Origin: Chloranthus sessilifolius
Lineage: Eukaryota; Streptophyta; Magnoliopsida; Chloranthales; Chloranthaceae
Reading direction: 5' to 3'
DNA length: 64,000 nucleotides
Assembly: GCA_021018995.1 (NCBI GenBank)
Contig: CM037584.1
Location: 141,625,317-141,689,316, forward strand
In this document: piece after piece, positions 1 to 11,336 of the stretch
How the letters are laid out: each line of letters starts with the position of its first letter
Position numbering within the stretch: position 1 is the stretch's first letter
The notes under the pieces: generated by a model
Database searches by the model: none
Told to the model about the DNA's origin: nothing
What the model saw: the letters and a program-made list of their open reading frames with translations, nothing else
Made by a program: the position numbers and the translations under genes

Positions 1-1
1 A

Positions 2-850
2 TGGTGGAAGTCGGTGTTGAGGAATTGGGAGGTTCAAAATCCTCACAGACTGTGGACTTGGGAGGAGTTCGTAGAGGTGTTCAACAAAAAGTATTTCCTA
101 AAGCAAGTGAGGAGTCAGATGAGAAGAGCTTTTGCAAATTTAGAGCAAGGGAGTATGACCGTGCCGGAGTATGGAACTGAATTTACTAGATTGTCAAGAT
201 TTGCTCTGAAATTAGTGGCCACGGAATTGATGAAGGCCAATAAGTTTGAAGAAGGCCTAAGGCCAAATGTCAGTGATAGAATTTTTGTTCTTGAGCTAGA
301 AACTTATAGTGAAGTAATAGGAAAAGCAATTGTGGCCGAGAGAGACATAGAAAACATGTATAAAAGATGGGATTAGCGGAATAAGAATAAGGCGGGCCAA
401 GGGAGAGCAAGTGATTACGACTTGCGAAATAAAAAGCCGAGATTCACAACACCAGCTCCAGTTTCAAGACAACTTGCCTACACAAATTATCCCAGCCACC
501 ATTATCTATTCCTGTAAGACCTTTCCGTATAGAAGGCCCTACTCAGACTCAGACATCAGAAGCATCAGTTACTCAAGGATTCTCGCGAGTAGCGTCGTCA
601 AGTCCCCAGATCGTGTGTGTTCGTTGTGGCAAGTCTCATAAAACTTCTGATTGTAGATGAGGCACTGGGGGATATTTCAAATGTGAAAAGATGGGCCATA
701 TGATCAGAGATTGCCCAGAATTGAGAAAGGAAGGTACGATTTCATCTGCTATAACGCAAAGGCCTACGCGACCTACGAGACCTACTATACAAGACAACAC
801 TTTTACAGTGACTATTGAGGATGCTTGGGAAAGTAATGACGTGATCCAAG
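2..850 (+). pseudogene. E1 gag (capsid/nucleocapsid), C-terminal two thirds, decayed
   Basis: Gag forms the virus-like particle that packages element RNA. The visible part starts in the capsid domain (WWKSVLRNW, then LWTWEEFVEVFNKKYF near 40-100 and the SRFALKLVATELMK segment near 195-230), closely resembling the gag of element A (14310-15341). A stop follows at 374-376, and frameshifts separate this from the nucleocapsid part at 601-850, which has two CCHC zinc knuckles. The first (CVRCGKSHKTSDC) is one residue short of the usual spacing. The second has its first cysteine changed to tyrosine (YFKCEKMGHMIRDC). The start lies outside the window. Clearly non-functional. Confidence 0.85.
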
Positions 851-997
851 GTATAATCGTCTCGTTATGTTTAATTTAGTTTAATTGAATTTTAGATGAA
901 GAAGGTGCATAAATAAGAATGATCCACTAGGTTTCTATTTTGTGAGTATTTAACCTTGCCATGCATGCCTAATTATCTAGTATATGTATTAACATAG
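851..997 (+). other. Candidate intron at the gag-protease junction of E1
   Basis: This 147-bp AT-rich stretch has stops in frame and interrupts a motif that is normally continuous in chromoviral polyproteins. It starts GTATAA directly after the V-I-Q codons and ends AACATAG. Removing it joins a split glycine codon and keeps the frame into the protease. A CTAAT branch-point-like sequence lies at about 969-973. Element F has a GT-AG interruption at the same place (21639-21859, minus strand). A plain insertion is the alternative, but two independent elements make an intron more likely. Confidence 0.5.
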
Positions 998-1500
998 GTA
1001 CCTTACAACTACATAAAGAAAACGACAGTGATTGTTGTGATGCACGAGTTCTGGTAGACCCAGGGTCTACCCACTAGTTTGTGACTCCAGAGTTTGCGGG
1101 AAGATTGAAGGTCGTTCCTGAAGCGTTGGAGTTTATTTTGGACATGTCAGTTCCTACGGGAAGTTCAGTGACTACAGACAAGTATTGTCGATCTATTATT
1201 TTACGAGTTGAAGATTGTGAGATGATGACGGATCTCATTTTGTTGTAGATGCAAGGATTCAATGTACTCCTTAGTATGAATTGGCTATTCGCTTATCATG
1301 CGAGCATTGATTGCCTAGGAAAAGTCATCACATTCCGTCTACTGAAGTAAAAGCCTTTTCGATTTATTGGTGATAAGGGTAAGATTATATTAATCATCTC
1401 CACGATACGAGCTGAGCGGATGATGAGGAATGGATGCGGTGGATACCTAACATTCTTATAAGAGCAATGGGAATCGAAGAATGTTATCATCGATATTTCA
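998..1500 (+). pseudogene. E1 aspartic protease and linker
   Basis: Pepsin-like retroviral protease, which cleaves the gag-pol polyprotein inside the particle. The active-site motif is at 1057-1068 and reads DPGS where chromoviruses have D[ST]GA, so the catalytic Asp remains but the loop is altered. The C-terminal hydrophobic motif reads LSMNWL instead of LGMDWL (about 1270-1290). In-frame stops occur in the linker. It is in the frame that splicing of 851-997 would produce. Confidence 0.8.
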
Positions 1501-2458
1501 ATTGCTTACGAGTTTTTGAATGTATTTCCCGATGACTTACCAGGGTTACCACCGAATCGCGAGATTGAATTCGTAATCGACTTGGCACCAGGCACAAAGC
1601 CAATATCTAAAGTGCCATATCGAATGGCTCCTGTCGAGTTGAAAGAGTTGAAGGAATAACTACAAGAATTGTTGGACAAGGGCTTCATAAGACCTAGTGT
1701 GTCTCCTTGGGGAGCACCGGTCTTGTTTGTCAAGAAGAAGGATGGGTCGATGAGACTCTGCATCGACTATCGTCAATTCAACAAGCTGACGATCAAGAAC
1801 AAGTACCCCTTACCTAGGATTGATGACCTCTTTGATCAATTGCAAGGGGTGAAGTTATTTACGAAGATTGACTTAAGATTGGGTTATCATTATTTGAGAG
1901 TAAAGGCCGAAGATGTTCAGAAGACTGCATTCAGAACCAGATATGGGCATTACAAGTTTTTGGTGATGTCTTTCGGCTTGACGAACGTACCAACTTTGTT
2001 TATGAATCTTATGAATAGGGTGTTTAACTACATCTTGATACATGAGTAGTTGTGTTCATGAACAATATTCTTATTTACTCAAAGTCCAGAGAAGAACATG
2101 AGCAACACTTACGCATTACACTATAGACATTACGTGAACATCAGTTATACGCCAAACTCAGCAAGTGTGAGTTTTTATTAGTGCGAGTGAGCTTTCTGGG
2201 CCATGTGGTCTCAGAAGCAGGTATGACAGTTGATCCAACAAAGATTGATGCCATAGTAGACTGGAAGTAACCAAAGACTGTGACTGAGATTCATAGTTTC
2301 CTCGGTCTGGCTAGGTACTGTAGAAGATTTGTAGAGGGTTTTTCCAAGATTTCGGGACCACTCACGCAACTTAAGAGAAAAGATGTCAAATTTGAGTGGA
2401 CTAGTGAATGTGAAGAGAGTTTCCAAGAACGAAAGGGGTTACCTCTGCTCCAGTACTA
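1501..2458 (+). pseudogene. E1 reverse transcriptase domain, inactive
   Basis: Copies element RNA into cDNA. Recognisable blocks run from FPDDLPGLPPNREIEF (about 1525-1575) through [20 protein letters not shown] (1680-1740), [12 protein letters not shown] and [14 protein letters not shown]. The tract 1669-2049 is open, then a frameshift with a stop occurs just before the catalytic block. The catalytic motif, normally FIDD, reads FMNN (2058-2066): both catalytic aspartates are asparagine, so this copy could not polymerise even without its stops. The connection domain (SFLGHVV, LGLARYCRRFVEGFSKI) continues to about 2430. Confidence 0.9.
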
Positions 2459-2860
2459 GCTATTCCATCAGGCAGTGGAGGATTCACTATTTATAGTGAT
2501 GCGTCGTACAGTGGCTTAGGTTGTGTACTCAATCAGAATAGAAAGGTCATTGCTTATGGGTCGAGATAACTTAAGGACCATGAGAAGAACTACCCGATGC
2601 ATGATCTTGAGTTAGCCACAGTGATCTTTGCACTTAAGATCTGGAGACATTATCTGTATGGTGAAACCTTCGAGATCTCACGAACCACAAAAGCCTCAAA
2701 TATTTGTTTACGCAGAAGGAATTGAATATGAAGCAACGGAGATGGATTGAATTTCTCAAGGACTATGATTGCTCTATTCAGTATCACCCAGGTAAAGCAA
2801 ACATCGTCGTAGATGCGTTGAGTCGGAAGAATTCGGCTTAGTTGGCTAGTCTTGTTATGA
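2459..2860 (+). pseudogene. E1 RNase H domain
   Basis: Degrades the RNA strand during reverse transcription. The order is a Y-SDAS active-site segment near 2490, the VIAYGSR and [20 protein letters not shown] blocks (2550-2640), and the W-I-E-F-L-K-D-Y-D end with a [15 protein letters not shown] tail (about 2740-2830). A stop after YGSR and a frameshift near 2690 separate the blocks. It runs directly on from RT, as expected. Confidence 0.8.
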
Positions 2861-4398
2861 GACTCCGTCGATGAAAATTCTTGGAAGACCTTTCTTTATA
2901 TGATAAGAATATTGAGGTCAGAGTTTCAGGTGCCTTGTTGGTTAACATCACAATCAGACCAATAATTTTTGACTACATCTATGAGCTTCAGATGAAAGAT
3001 GCAGAGCTCTTAAAGATTAGATAGGGTGTGACAGACGGCACCAGAGTAGACACTTCTACTAAGGAAGATGGATCGTTACTATTCAGAGGACGTCTATGCA
3101 TACCGATGGATGCCGATCTGCAACAAATTATATTAGACGAGGCTCATAAGTTCAAGTATGCTATTCATCCTGGTGGTACCAAGATGTATCAGGATTTGAG
3201 AAAGAACTATTGGTGGAGAGGATTGAAGAAAGATATTGCTGAATATGTGTCTATGTCCTTCGTGTGTCAGCAAGTAAAGGTAGATCATAGACACCTAACA
3301 GGTTTATTGCAACCTCTACCAATACCGAAGTGGAAATGGGAGTCGATCTCTATGGATTTCATTGTAGGATTACCAAGGACGGCGAAGCGTTATAATGCTA
3401 TTTGGGTGGTAGAAGATCGCCTAACAAAGTCAGCACATTTACTGCCCTACAACACAACATATACGGGAAGCAAATTAGTAGAATTATATATGAAAGAGAT
3501 TGTTCGATTATATGGTATTCCGATGAGCATTGTCTCTGATCATGACCCGTTATATACTTTAATATTTTGGCAGAGATTCCAAGAAGGCATGGGCACGAGG
3601 TTGGATTTTAGTTCGACGTTCTATCCACAAACCGATGGTCAAACTGAGAGAGTTAATCAAATCATTGAAGATATGCTTAGAGTCTGTATGATTGACTTTC
3701 AAGGATCATGGGATCAGCATTTACCATTGATTGAGTTTGCGTACAATAACAGTTTTCAGTAGAGCATTGGGATGGCTCCGTATGAAGCATTGTATGGACG
3801 GAGATGTCGACCTCCGATCAATTAGGAAGAAACCGACGAAAAGTTCACATTGGGTCCAAAAGTGGTAGAGAAAAATGCAGAAGCCGTTCCTATGATTCGA
3901 GAAAGGATTAAGATAACTCAGAGTCGACAGAAGAGTTATGCCGATATCAAGAGGACTAGCGTGGATTTCCAGGTTAGAGACCATGTATTCATCAAGATTT
4001 TACTGATGAAAGGTGTGATGCACTTTGGAAAGTGAGGGAAGCTAAGTCCCCGCTACATTGGACCTTTTGAAAGTATTAGGGAGAGTCGACGAAGTTGCAT
4101 ATAGGGTCGCTTTACCCTGCAACTTGACCGAGTGCATGATGTCTTTCACATCTCAATGCTACGACGGTACGTTAAGGACCCAATGCATGTGCTAGATTAC
4201 CAACCAATTGAAATTCAAAAAGATTTAACCGTCAAGGAAGAGCCAGTGCAATTACTTGATCGGAAGCAGGAAATTTTGTGTAAGAAGCGCATTCCGTAAG
4301 TGCTTGTCAAGTTGAGAAATCATCCAGCCAAAGAGGCTACTTGGGAGCGTGAGGTGAAAATTAAGGAGCAATACCCTCACTTGTTTGTGGAGAGTTGA
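2861..4398 (+). pseudogene. E1 integrase with C-terminal chromodomain
   Basis: Integrase inserts cDNA; the chromodomain directs chromoviruses toward marked chromatin. The HHCC finger is near 3140-3290: both histidines are present (AHKFKYAIH), but the first cysteine of the CC pair is lost (SFVC for KCLVC). The core catalytic D, D and E are all present in SMDFIVGLP (about 3350), SDHDP (3535) and IIEDML (3660). The long open tract is 3028-3762. The GPF/chromodomain part shows RVHDVFHISMLRRYV (4130-4175) and ATWEREVKIKEQYPHLF (4340-4390), with frameshifts near 4035-4120 and a stop at 4396-4398. It aligns throughout with E2 at 40736-42000. Confidence 0.9.
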
Positions 4399-4567
4399 GC
4401 TGAAATTATACTTGTAATTCTATTTGGAATGTAAAAGTTCATATATGAACTAAGGTTTGAGTTATGAAAAGAATTTAGGGTATTGTATGCCTGAGTGTAA
4501 AGTAACATAAAGCATGAAGTGGCTGATTGAATAAAGAGAAAGAAAAGACTATTCTGGAGTCAATCTG

Positions 4568-4896
4568 TGAAAATCGACCGGTCGAAAATCAAATCGATTG
4601 ATCGATTTTCACAAAATAGAGAATAATTTTACAATAAAGGGATAGCTTATCAAAATCGACAGGTCGAATGGAGTTCGACCGATCGATTTTGAAAACCGAC
4701 TGGTCAAAGTGAGTTCAACCGATCAATTTAAAAAATTGGCCGGTCGATTTTAGGATCGACCAGTCGATTTTCTTATGAGCATTGAAGATTGATGGAATTC
4801 GATCGGTCGATATCAAACTAACCGATCGAATTTGCTAGCTGGGGCTTTTAAGTATCAAACTGACCGATCGATTTTGAGTTCGACCGGTCGATTTTT
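4568..4896. repeat. E1 inter-ORF palindrome array (ACCGGT core)
   Basis: About 12 degenerate copies of a TCGACCGGTCGA/TCGACCGATCGA palindrome, often extended to AAATCG-N6-CGATTT, irregularly spaced by roughly 15-40 bp. It lies in the spacer between pol and the downstream ORF and ends 8 bp before a TATA box. The same motif fills part of E1's LTR (7605-8004) and A's LTRs. The variants are mostly C/T and G/A changes, as expected from loss of methylated CpG. Confidence 0.85.
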
Positions 4897-4903
4897 GCGC
4901 ATT

Positions 4904-4914
4904 TATATATATAA
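4904..4914 (+). promoter_or_regulatory. TATA box upstream of the E1 downstream ORF
   Basis: TATATATATAA lies directly after the palindrome array and 235 bp before the ATG at 5149. E2 and B have TATA-like boxes in the same place. I infer an internal promoter for the downstream ORF; no transcription evidence is available. Confidence 0.5.
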
Positions 4915-5148
4915 GGGCATTTTTTTTGTGGATTCGAAATATCAGATATCCTTCTTATTGGTTAGGGCTTTCTTTTGTTTCCCTCTTAGAGCTCGTTGGG
5001 GAAGAGTTTCAAACATTTTATCTCAGATTCGTGGGAAATCGGATTCAAATCGCGCCACAAGAGGTTAACCTAGTTCCTAATCTTTTGGTGGTTGGGTTTG
5101 CATTCTGTTTTTACCCTTAGTTTGGGATTATCTTGAAAAACCCTAGGA

Positions 5149-6555
5149 ATGCCGCCCAAAATACAAAAAACTTCGAAGCCGACGACTTCGAAACTATCTT
5201 TTCGATGTCCTAGTGCGTCGAGACCACCTCCGACACCAACACCACCAGAATCCCCATCTCCACCACAGTCACCAACACCATCTTCATCATCCTCACACCA
5301 TTCTTCACAACCATCATCACCACCACATTTAGAACTGCCCAATGAGTGGTGGGCTAGTAAGGATTTCGAGGATGAATATATCATTGACGAGGCCCTGTTT
5401 CAAGAACAGGATGTCCAGGGAAATACAGTGTGGGCTAAGGATTATATCGTCAAGGCTGGTTTAGGGAATATCCTTAAAGCATTGCATGAGTATTATTACC
5501 CTCGCCTAGTGAGGCTGTTTTACCAGAACATGAGTGACATTAAAAATCTGGGTTTGATTAAGACCAAGATTGACGGTCGTGAGTATCGATTCACTCTAAA
5601 CCACGCTTGTAAAGCCTTAGAATGCTATGATTCGTATGGTCGGGGAATCGAGTTATTACCCCCATTTCCAAAACCTGTGGACTACTTGGAGATTAGATGG
5701 CAGATGACCCAGGGACTACATGGGTCCGGTACGACGATTAGGAGGATCGATTTGCCTCCTCATTTATGGATGTTGGATACGATCATCAAGTGAAACCTTT
5801 ACCCACTGCGCCATAACACTGAGAGGGTAGGGGAAGTACAACGAGCCTTGTATTTGGCGTTCAGGGGCCGATGGTTTAGTGCGACCCAGATGGTTTTTGA
5901 GGGGATAAAGTACAAACAAGGGAAATTTATGAAGGGCAGAGCAAAACCAAATGATCATATTCCATATGCTCGCCTGTTATCAAGTATGATAGAGGACTAC
6001 TCGGATGAGGAAGCGTATCAAATTTTTGAGGAAGAACCGAGAGCAAATGACCACGTGGAATTGTTCACTTTTTCAGATTGGAGTCGAACCTATAACCAAT
6101 TGAAAAGGGTTCTTCCTCTCGGTGAGCAAGTATCACCACCTGTACCCGAAGCCCCACAAGAACAAGGACCACAAGAACATGGACCAGAAAAAGAACAGCC
6201 CATTCCACCTGTTCATGGACCACCAGCTCAGCAAAAAGAACAATTTCATGTACCTCCTATGCAGCATGCACCTGCTACATTTCACGATGTCCTCGCTCAC
6301 ATGGTTAGATTGGAAGAGAACAATCATTTGTTGCATCACCGGATGGATTATCATGAGGAAATATTTACACACCTGATGCAACATGCCTACCCCACCAATT
6401 ATATGACACAGCTCGTAGATGCTCATGCTATTGGTGATGAGCCATGGTACTTTACCACTGGAGCGTTTATGTCTGGTGAGGCTGTTGGATATGAGTCAGC
6501 TGGGGAGGCGGAAGCAGGACCTACTGATGAGCAGCCGGGAGATGCGGCAACATGA
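5149..6555 (+). pseudogene. E1 downstream ORF, 'putative plant transposon protein' family
   Basis: One reading frame of 468 codons broken only by a TGA at 5791-5793, so nearly intact. After an N-terminal Pro/Ser-rich, basic segment (residues 1-60) comes a globular domain with NEWWASKDFEDEYIIDEALF, YYYPRLVRLFYQNM and a PPHLWMLDTII block, then RALYLAFRGRWFSATQMVF and IPYARLLSSMIEDY. A Pro/Gln-rich stretch (about residues 325-380) and a helical region with likely coiled coil (LAHMVRLEENNHLLHHRM) follow, then an acidic tail. The globular part matches what I know as the Pfam 'putative plant transposon protein' family, common in plant retroelements. No enzymatic motif is visible and the function is unknown. 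Homologues lie in E2 (42634-43343 plus 61169-61699) and, more distantly, B (52172 on). The start fits a conserved CCCTAGGAATG context shared with E2. Confidence 0.8.
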
Positions 6556-7012
6556 GCAGGGATTTTGGAGTATGGGTATATATTTTGGGATATGTAGGAA
6601 TACTTTTCTTTTTGAAATTTTTTGTAATTAATACAGTGTATAGTTTATAACTGTTTAAATTTATCATGGCCTAGTTGCCACCTTTACTTCGTTAATTTGG
6701 TGTGGCTGTCGTAAGGAATTGTAGGATTACATGCGTAGTATATATATACCTTTCATTTTGTGAATGAATGGAATTGTAATCACCTTGTTTACTATTATGA
6801 ACAAATTTTCATGCAGGGTATGAATGTGTTATCTCTGCATGTGGTTGGATAGGTCTGTGGATGTGTTAAGTATGAGAGGTGTTAAATATGAGATCTCTTT
6901 TCCGTCCGTATTAAGATACATCGAACCTAACTCGAGATGTGTAGGAATTACCCTTTTAGACGTGATTTAGAAGTGAAAACTTACAGATACATTTTCGGGG
7001 ACAAAAATTCTT
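6556..7012 (+). other. E1 3' non-coding region
   Basis: AT-rich DNA between the downstream ORF and the polypurine tract. It ends with the TTTTCGGGGACAAAAATTC stretch typical of chromoviral 3' ends; E2 and A have close versions. No gene is seen. Confidence 0.6.
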
Positions 7013-7025
7013 GAGGTGGGGAGAA
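7013..7025 (+). promoter_or_regulatory. E1 polypurine tract
   Basis: GAGGTGGGGAGAA directly abuts the LTR start TGTAACG. This is the plus-strand primer of reverse transcription. The equivalents are 16322-16334 in A and 62582-62594 in E2. Confidence 0.9.
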
Positions 7026-7604
7026 TGTAACGTCTTGAAAAATTTCAATCTTTGAACAGTGCGCCTCGGTGTGCATGTCCGTCGGGTCACGTGCCTGACT
7101 TTGTGGAGAGACAATTGATAAGTTGGGATTAGATTATGTGTTAAGTGAATCAAGAATAATGGAGAGTTGTATGAACCTTTGAATGAATGTAGATACACCT
7201 AGTTGTGGTGTATATGCTTAACACCTAAACCTAAAACTAGATATAAGGGAATTAAACTAAAAGATAATTTATTTCTCTTGTGAAGAGCTATTAAGAGAGA
7301 GAGGAGATGGAAGAGCAATCAATACGGTATGGTGAGTGTGCACATGAGGAGAAATCGATAGGGGGTATTAATTGCAAGATTGTATCGCGTGGAATTCAAT
7401 GCTTCGAGCTATGAAGCCCTAGTTGTGCGGGAGAATCGAGATTGAGGAATTGATTGATTAAAAGGAAAGATTTTATATAAATGTTGTAAGAAATAAATGA
7501 GTAAATTAGTTATGTATGTGAGTGAGAAAATCGAAGAAGAAACGGATTAGAATTGAAGGAAAAATGAGAAGAAAAAGTTAAATCAGAGTTTGGTGAAAAT
7601 TGAC

Positions 7605-8004
7605 AAAACTAACCGGTCGATTTTCAAATCGACCGATCGATTTTGTCAAGAGTGATGAGTTTGTGGGTTTCTGAACGAAACCGACCGGTCGAATGAAAAC
7701 CGACCGGTTGACCTTGAAAACTGACTGATCAAAATGAAACCGACTGGTTGATTCCCACAAAACAAAGAAAATGAAAAATTAGTTATGGGAAATTCGACCA
7801 GTCGATTTTAGATCGACCGGTTGATTTTGGAAATTTCACTAGTCAATTTTAGATCGACCGATCAATTTTGGAAACCGACTGGTCAATTTGGGAAATCGAC
7901 TGATCGGTTTTTGTGTGAAAGAAAAGGTTTGGTTTTCTTGAGGAAAACCGACAGGTCGAAATGAATTCGACTGGTCGATTTGGGAATCGACCGATCGATT
8001 TTGG
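7605..8004. repeat. E1 LTR palindrome array (ACCGGT core)
   Basis: I count about 15 copies of the 12-bp palindrome and its C/T and G/A variants, irregularly spaced by 15-50 bp. It is the same private motif as the inter-ORF array at 4568-4896. Here the array lies downstream of the TATA-like site, so it may be transcribed. Confidence 0.85.
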
Positions 8005-8459
8005 TTGTTTTAGAGCTTGGTTTCTGTTTGAAGTGGAAACTTTTGGGAGACATCGTGTCTTCCTGTTTTATGTCATTTTTGATGTTTATTATAACTTCGG
8101 TGTGAGCGTGAGCCTTGGGGTTAGAAGCACTAACGTGAACTAAGAAGTTAAGTGTGACTTCGCGTGAGGTAGGGAAATATCTATACCATATGACTTGATA
8201 CGACTAACATGTGAATTATGATATGAGGTGGCTTGTTATCAATCACCATTGAGTTTCCATAAGCTTTTGAAAATATGAATGTGTAAGCATGCGTGTGTGT
8301 TTTAGAAATTGGGCACATGATGTGAGAATCTTTCAAGATTCATTTCGATAAATGTATGTGAAATAATGTGTTTAAACTTTCAAATTTGATATAATTATCA
8401 TACTACACGGCGATAAGCTATATGTATGCACTATGATTTAAGGTTGAATATGTGAATAC

Positions 8460-8546
8460 CCAACCGACTCGGTGGTATAACTGTGACCGATGCGGCGGGA
8501 TATCTGTGACTTGTATGGCGGGATATCCGTACGTCCCTTTGTGATC
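8460..8546 (+). repeat. Tandem GGCGGGATAT module in the E1 LTR
   Basis: Three adjoining units of about 25 bp, each carrying a GGYGG core followed by ATAWC and GTGAC or GTACG. The same three units in the same order occur in solo LTR S (59020-59100, minus strand), although the flanks have diverged. A amplifies a related unit (12634-13085). Confidence 0.7.
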
Positions 8547-8958
8547 TTTGTGTGATCTTGGTGAATTCTACCGGCCAATGGTAATTGTGTTCGGCACAAG
8601 TACCCATCATTTTTGGGACCTTGGGCACCATATGTAAATGGTTCATTTGAACGATGATGGTGGGTATTCTATAGGGGATTCGATGCTATACATGCTCGAG
8701 GGATTAATTAAGTGAAGCACTTTAAGTTTCTTTTTATGTTATGTGTCATATGAATCAATAGAAGAACATGTGATAAGCTTTCCAAATTAAGAGAAATGTT
8801 TTTTGTTTCATTCAATCATCAATGAAATTGTGTATCAATATAAAAAAAATAATGTTAGTTATGTCATAAGATATATGTGTGATGTTAGGAATCTGCATGT
8901 TATTGGTATTTCCCTAGTAAGCTTATGTTGTTAGCTCATTCCTTGACTATACGTTATA

Positions 8959-9078
8959 GGTACAGGAGCTGAGGCTGACGTAGAGGATCCCGTAGAGGAG
9001 AATCCAAATTTCTCTCTAGGGGAGGAGGACCTTGGGCCTCATCCTGAGGATTGTTTTATTTGCACAAAGCACGGGTAG
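8959..9078 (+). other. Short acidic reading frame near the E1 LTR 3' end
   Basis: A 39-codon open stretch rich in Glu and Asp (ends HPEDCFICTKHG, stop 9076-9078). It has no ATG and begins just after a conserved GACTATACGTTATAG box that could be a 3' splice site. X (23407-23502) and S (58494-58610) have frames of similar length, composition and position. It may be a terminal exon; coding is unproven. Confidence 0.35.
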
Positions 9079-9179
9079 GTCCAGCTTTGGATTGATGGGT
9101 TATGATATGGCTTTTTGGTGATGTAAAGAATATAAATGGTTGGATCATAATTGTAATATTCTTTTGTGAACCATGTTTC

Positions 9180-9199
9180 GGTGATGGTCGGCCATCACC
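9180..9199 (+). other. Conserved hairpin in the E1 LTR
   Basis: GGTGATGGTCGGCCATCACC, an 8-bp perfect stem with a 4-base loop, followed by GGTGG. It is found at the same relative place in both A LTRs (13742-13761, 19515-19534) and imperfectly in X (23292-23310). Possibly an RNA-level signal such as 3' end processing. Confidence 0.6.
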
Positions 9200-9439
9200 G
9201 GTGGTTCTTCTTGATTCTTCTGCCCATGAGCTTTTACATGGGATTAGAACAGTTATTTTGTCTTTTTGAGATATAGAATTGGAGATTTCCTTTTTGCATA
9301 TGATGATCTATCTATTTAGTTAGATTTCCTGCTTTATTTTCGCTTTGCATGTGGATGTGCCAAGTGTTCCGTTCGGGGATCCGCCTTAGCGTCGATCTGA
9401 CAGTCTGGGTTTCGTGGTTAAGAAATTCGAGCTGCCACA

Positions 9440-10340
9440 GTACTGCCTAAAACTTTCAATCCTTGACCCTTACAATTAAAAGAAGGGGAGAAGAGGGAGT
9501 GAAAGGAGTATATGCATAACAGATAAAGGATCTACTGAAAAGGGTACAAGTAAAAGGAAATACAATTGTATGAAAATATGAGAAAAGAAATTTAAGAAAT
9601 CGTAAAAAGACGATTCTATGAAAAAAGAGAAGCAAAAAGCTTCCAACTAGAAAAAAGAATGGGATTTATACTAGAAAGAAAAAAGAAATGGGAAGAAGTT
9701 ATCCAAAATAAGGATACTTACTGAAGCTGAAAAATATAGAAGAAAAGAAGAAAGAGCTAAATTCTCAGAAATAATTTTGAATCCCCTTTACCTTTTTCTT
9801 TGAAACCTTCTGAAAACCCAAAGCCCCATCATAAGCCGAAGGAAAAACCTTTGTGATTTATTATTTGTAAGAATATAAGTCTAGTAGAGATATATAAAAT
9901 AGACGCTATAAAAAAATTAAAAAATTATATGAACAGAATTGATTATCCTTTTTATGAGATTTATCTTCTTAGCTAATTGTCCGATGAAATTTGCATATAT
10001 ATCTACAATATTGTGAGAATCTAAAATTTCGATTATTTTTGAGAGTATGCCAATAAGTGAGAGTTTGAATGAAAATATTTTCTAAAAATTATAGTTTATA
10101 AAAATCTATGATGAATGAACTTTTTACTGATATGCACACACTCCACGTTATGCTGAATTGAAATTATTGAGTTCTAATAGAGGATGATTACAATGATGGA
10201 AAGCTAAGGATAAAAGATTTAAATTTTTTTGAAAAATAATGAACATATAATGATTAACTGAGTAATTAGTATATAAAATCTATATTTTGAATTGTTAGTC
10301 TTGAAAAATATTTTGAAAAATAAAAAAATATTGAAAGTTT
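9440..10340 (+). other. 3' non-coding DNA of element C
   Basis: A/T- and purine-rich sequence with no supported gene. It corresponds in position to 54841-56550 of B. It starts exactly where the E1 LTR ends. Confidence 0.5.
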
Positions 10341-10526
10341 GTAGGTAACTTCACTAAAAAGCTTCAGGAGACTACAACTCCACTAGGGATCACCTAGGGG
10401 TTTAAAGGCTTGTTGCATCTGCTAAATGCAATCGTGCTCCATATGAAAGTGACATTTAAATTTATAGTTTAGATATTTTATGTTTTCTTGTTTGATAGGG
10501 ACTAGCAAAATTTAAGTTTGGGGGTG
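10341..10526 (+). promoter_or_regulatory. Conserved Athila-like 3' box and polypurine tract (C)
   Basis: About 185 bp alignable with B 56552-56739, including the block ACTAGGGATCACCTAGGGG (10382-10400), a TGCTAAATGCA segment, and the terminal TTTGGGGGTG polypurine tract. It is non-coding in both elements while their LTRs are unrelated. A role in plus-strand priming, packaging or termination is inferred. Confidence 0.7.
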
Positions 10527-10531
10527 TGATC
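10527..10531 (+). repeat. Target-site duplication of A, left copy
   Basis: TGATC here and TGATT at 19765-19769 (one C/T difference) flank A. They are the first five bases of the C LTR, so A integrated exactly 5 bp into that LTR. Confidence 0.75.
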
Positions 10532-11336
10532 TGTAACATCCCGAAAAATTTCCAAAGACCATAGGTCCTAATCAAGTGTGTGCGTTCGTTAGAAGATGCT
10601 ACACCATTTTGGGTCCGTTTGAGCCTCGTGTGAGACTTTTAGACCAAAGCTCGTATACCGTGGGGGTGTATTCGCTTAATGCCGAGTTCCTTGTAATAGG
10701 TGATTCGGGTGTGCAGGCCCCACACCGAACCAAAAGATTAATTATATAATAGCTAACATTTTATTTTGGTGTGTCCGTTCCACACCGGAACAAGACATGT
10801 GGATAAGACTTAACACCCAAATGAGTGTTTGTGTTTTATATGGGAACCAGCCCATTTAACTTAAAATAGAAAGGCTTCCTTTGTAAGCCATTGACCGGTT
10901 TGCAATTTTGGGGTTTCTTGGGTTTCTAGAGAGAGAGAGAGAGAGAGCTGTGAGAAAAGAGAGAAGAGAAAGAAGGGAAGAGAACCTAGATGTTTTCTTT
11001 CAACCTTTTTGTGTAAGCCAACCATTTGATCAAGCCATACACGATAGATAGGGTGGTGAGCGTTGTGTGTGCAAGCTTGGAGTTCTATGCGAAATCCGTG
11101 GGTTGAGGATCGAATTAAATCCCCAATTTTTGACTTTGAAACCCTCGCTTGGGCGTGAGCATGTGGATTGAGCAATCGATCATTTAAAGGTGAGAAAAAT
11201 TTATATTAAGCTGTGATTTATAGTTATGTTAATCTTTAGTTAGGATGTGGGTGAAAGATTTGAAGAAAATGATGTAAATTTGAAAGAAAATGGGTTGGAG
11301 AAGTTCAAACCCGAGTTTGGGTGAAATCTGATGAAA

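Larger units (their letters stand above)
1..9439 (+). mobile_element. E1: chromovirus (Ty3/gypsy, Tekay/Del-like), 5' part outside window
   Basis: The order is gag, protease, RT, RNase H, integrase, chromodomain, palindrome-array spacer, extra ORF, polypurine tract and 3' LTR (7026-9439). The window opens in mid gag, so the 5' LTR and primer site are not visible. The LTR runs from TGTAACGTC to GCTGCCACA, the usual TG...CA form. Many in-frame stops and frameshifts show it is dead. Base 9440 continues into 3' non-coding DNA of Athila-like element C; the five bases GTACT there would be the target duplication, but the left partner is off the window. Confidence 0.9.
7026..9439 (+). repeat. E1 3' LTR (2414 bp)
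   Basis: Begins TGTAACGTCTTGAAAAATTTC after the polypurine tract and ends GCTGCCACA. It contains the palindrome array, a tandem GGCGGGATAT module, a short acidic reading frame and a conserved hairpin in that order. TATA-like TTTTATATAAA is near 7470. The same modules occur in the antisense LTRs S and X and, in part, in A. Confidence 0.9.

Noticed and set aside
5070..5384. Antisense Gly/Asp-rich open frame
   Set aside because: Mirror of the Pro/Ser-rich N-terminus of the E1 downstream ORF.
4568..8004. Palindrome arrays as CRISPR-like repeats
   Set aside because: Repeats are degenerate, spacers are not unique fixed-length units, no cas genes exist, and the context is a plant retroelement.
10921..10950. 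GA microsatellite as a GAGA regulatory element
   Set aside because: Simple slippage repeat, shorter in the other LTR (16756-16772); no further support.
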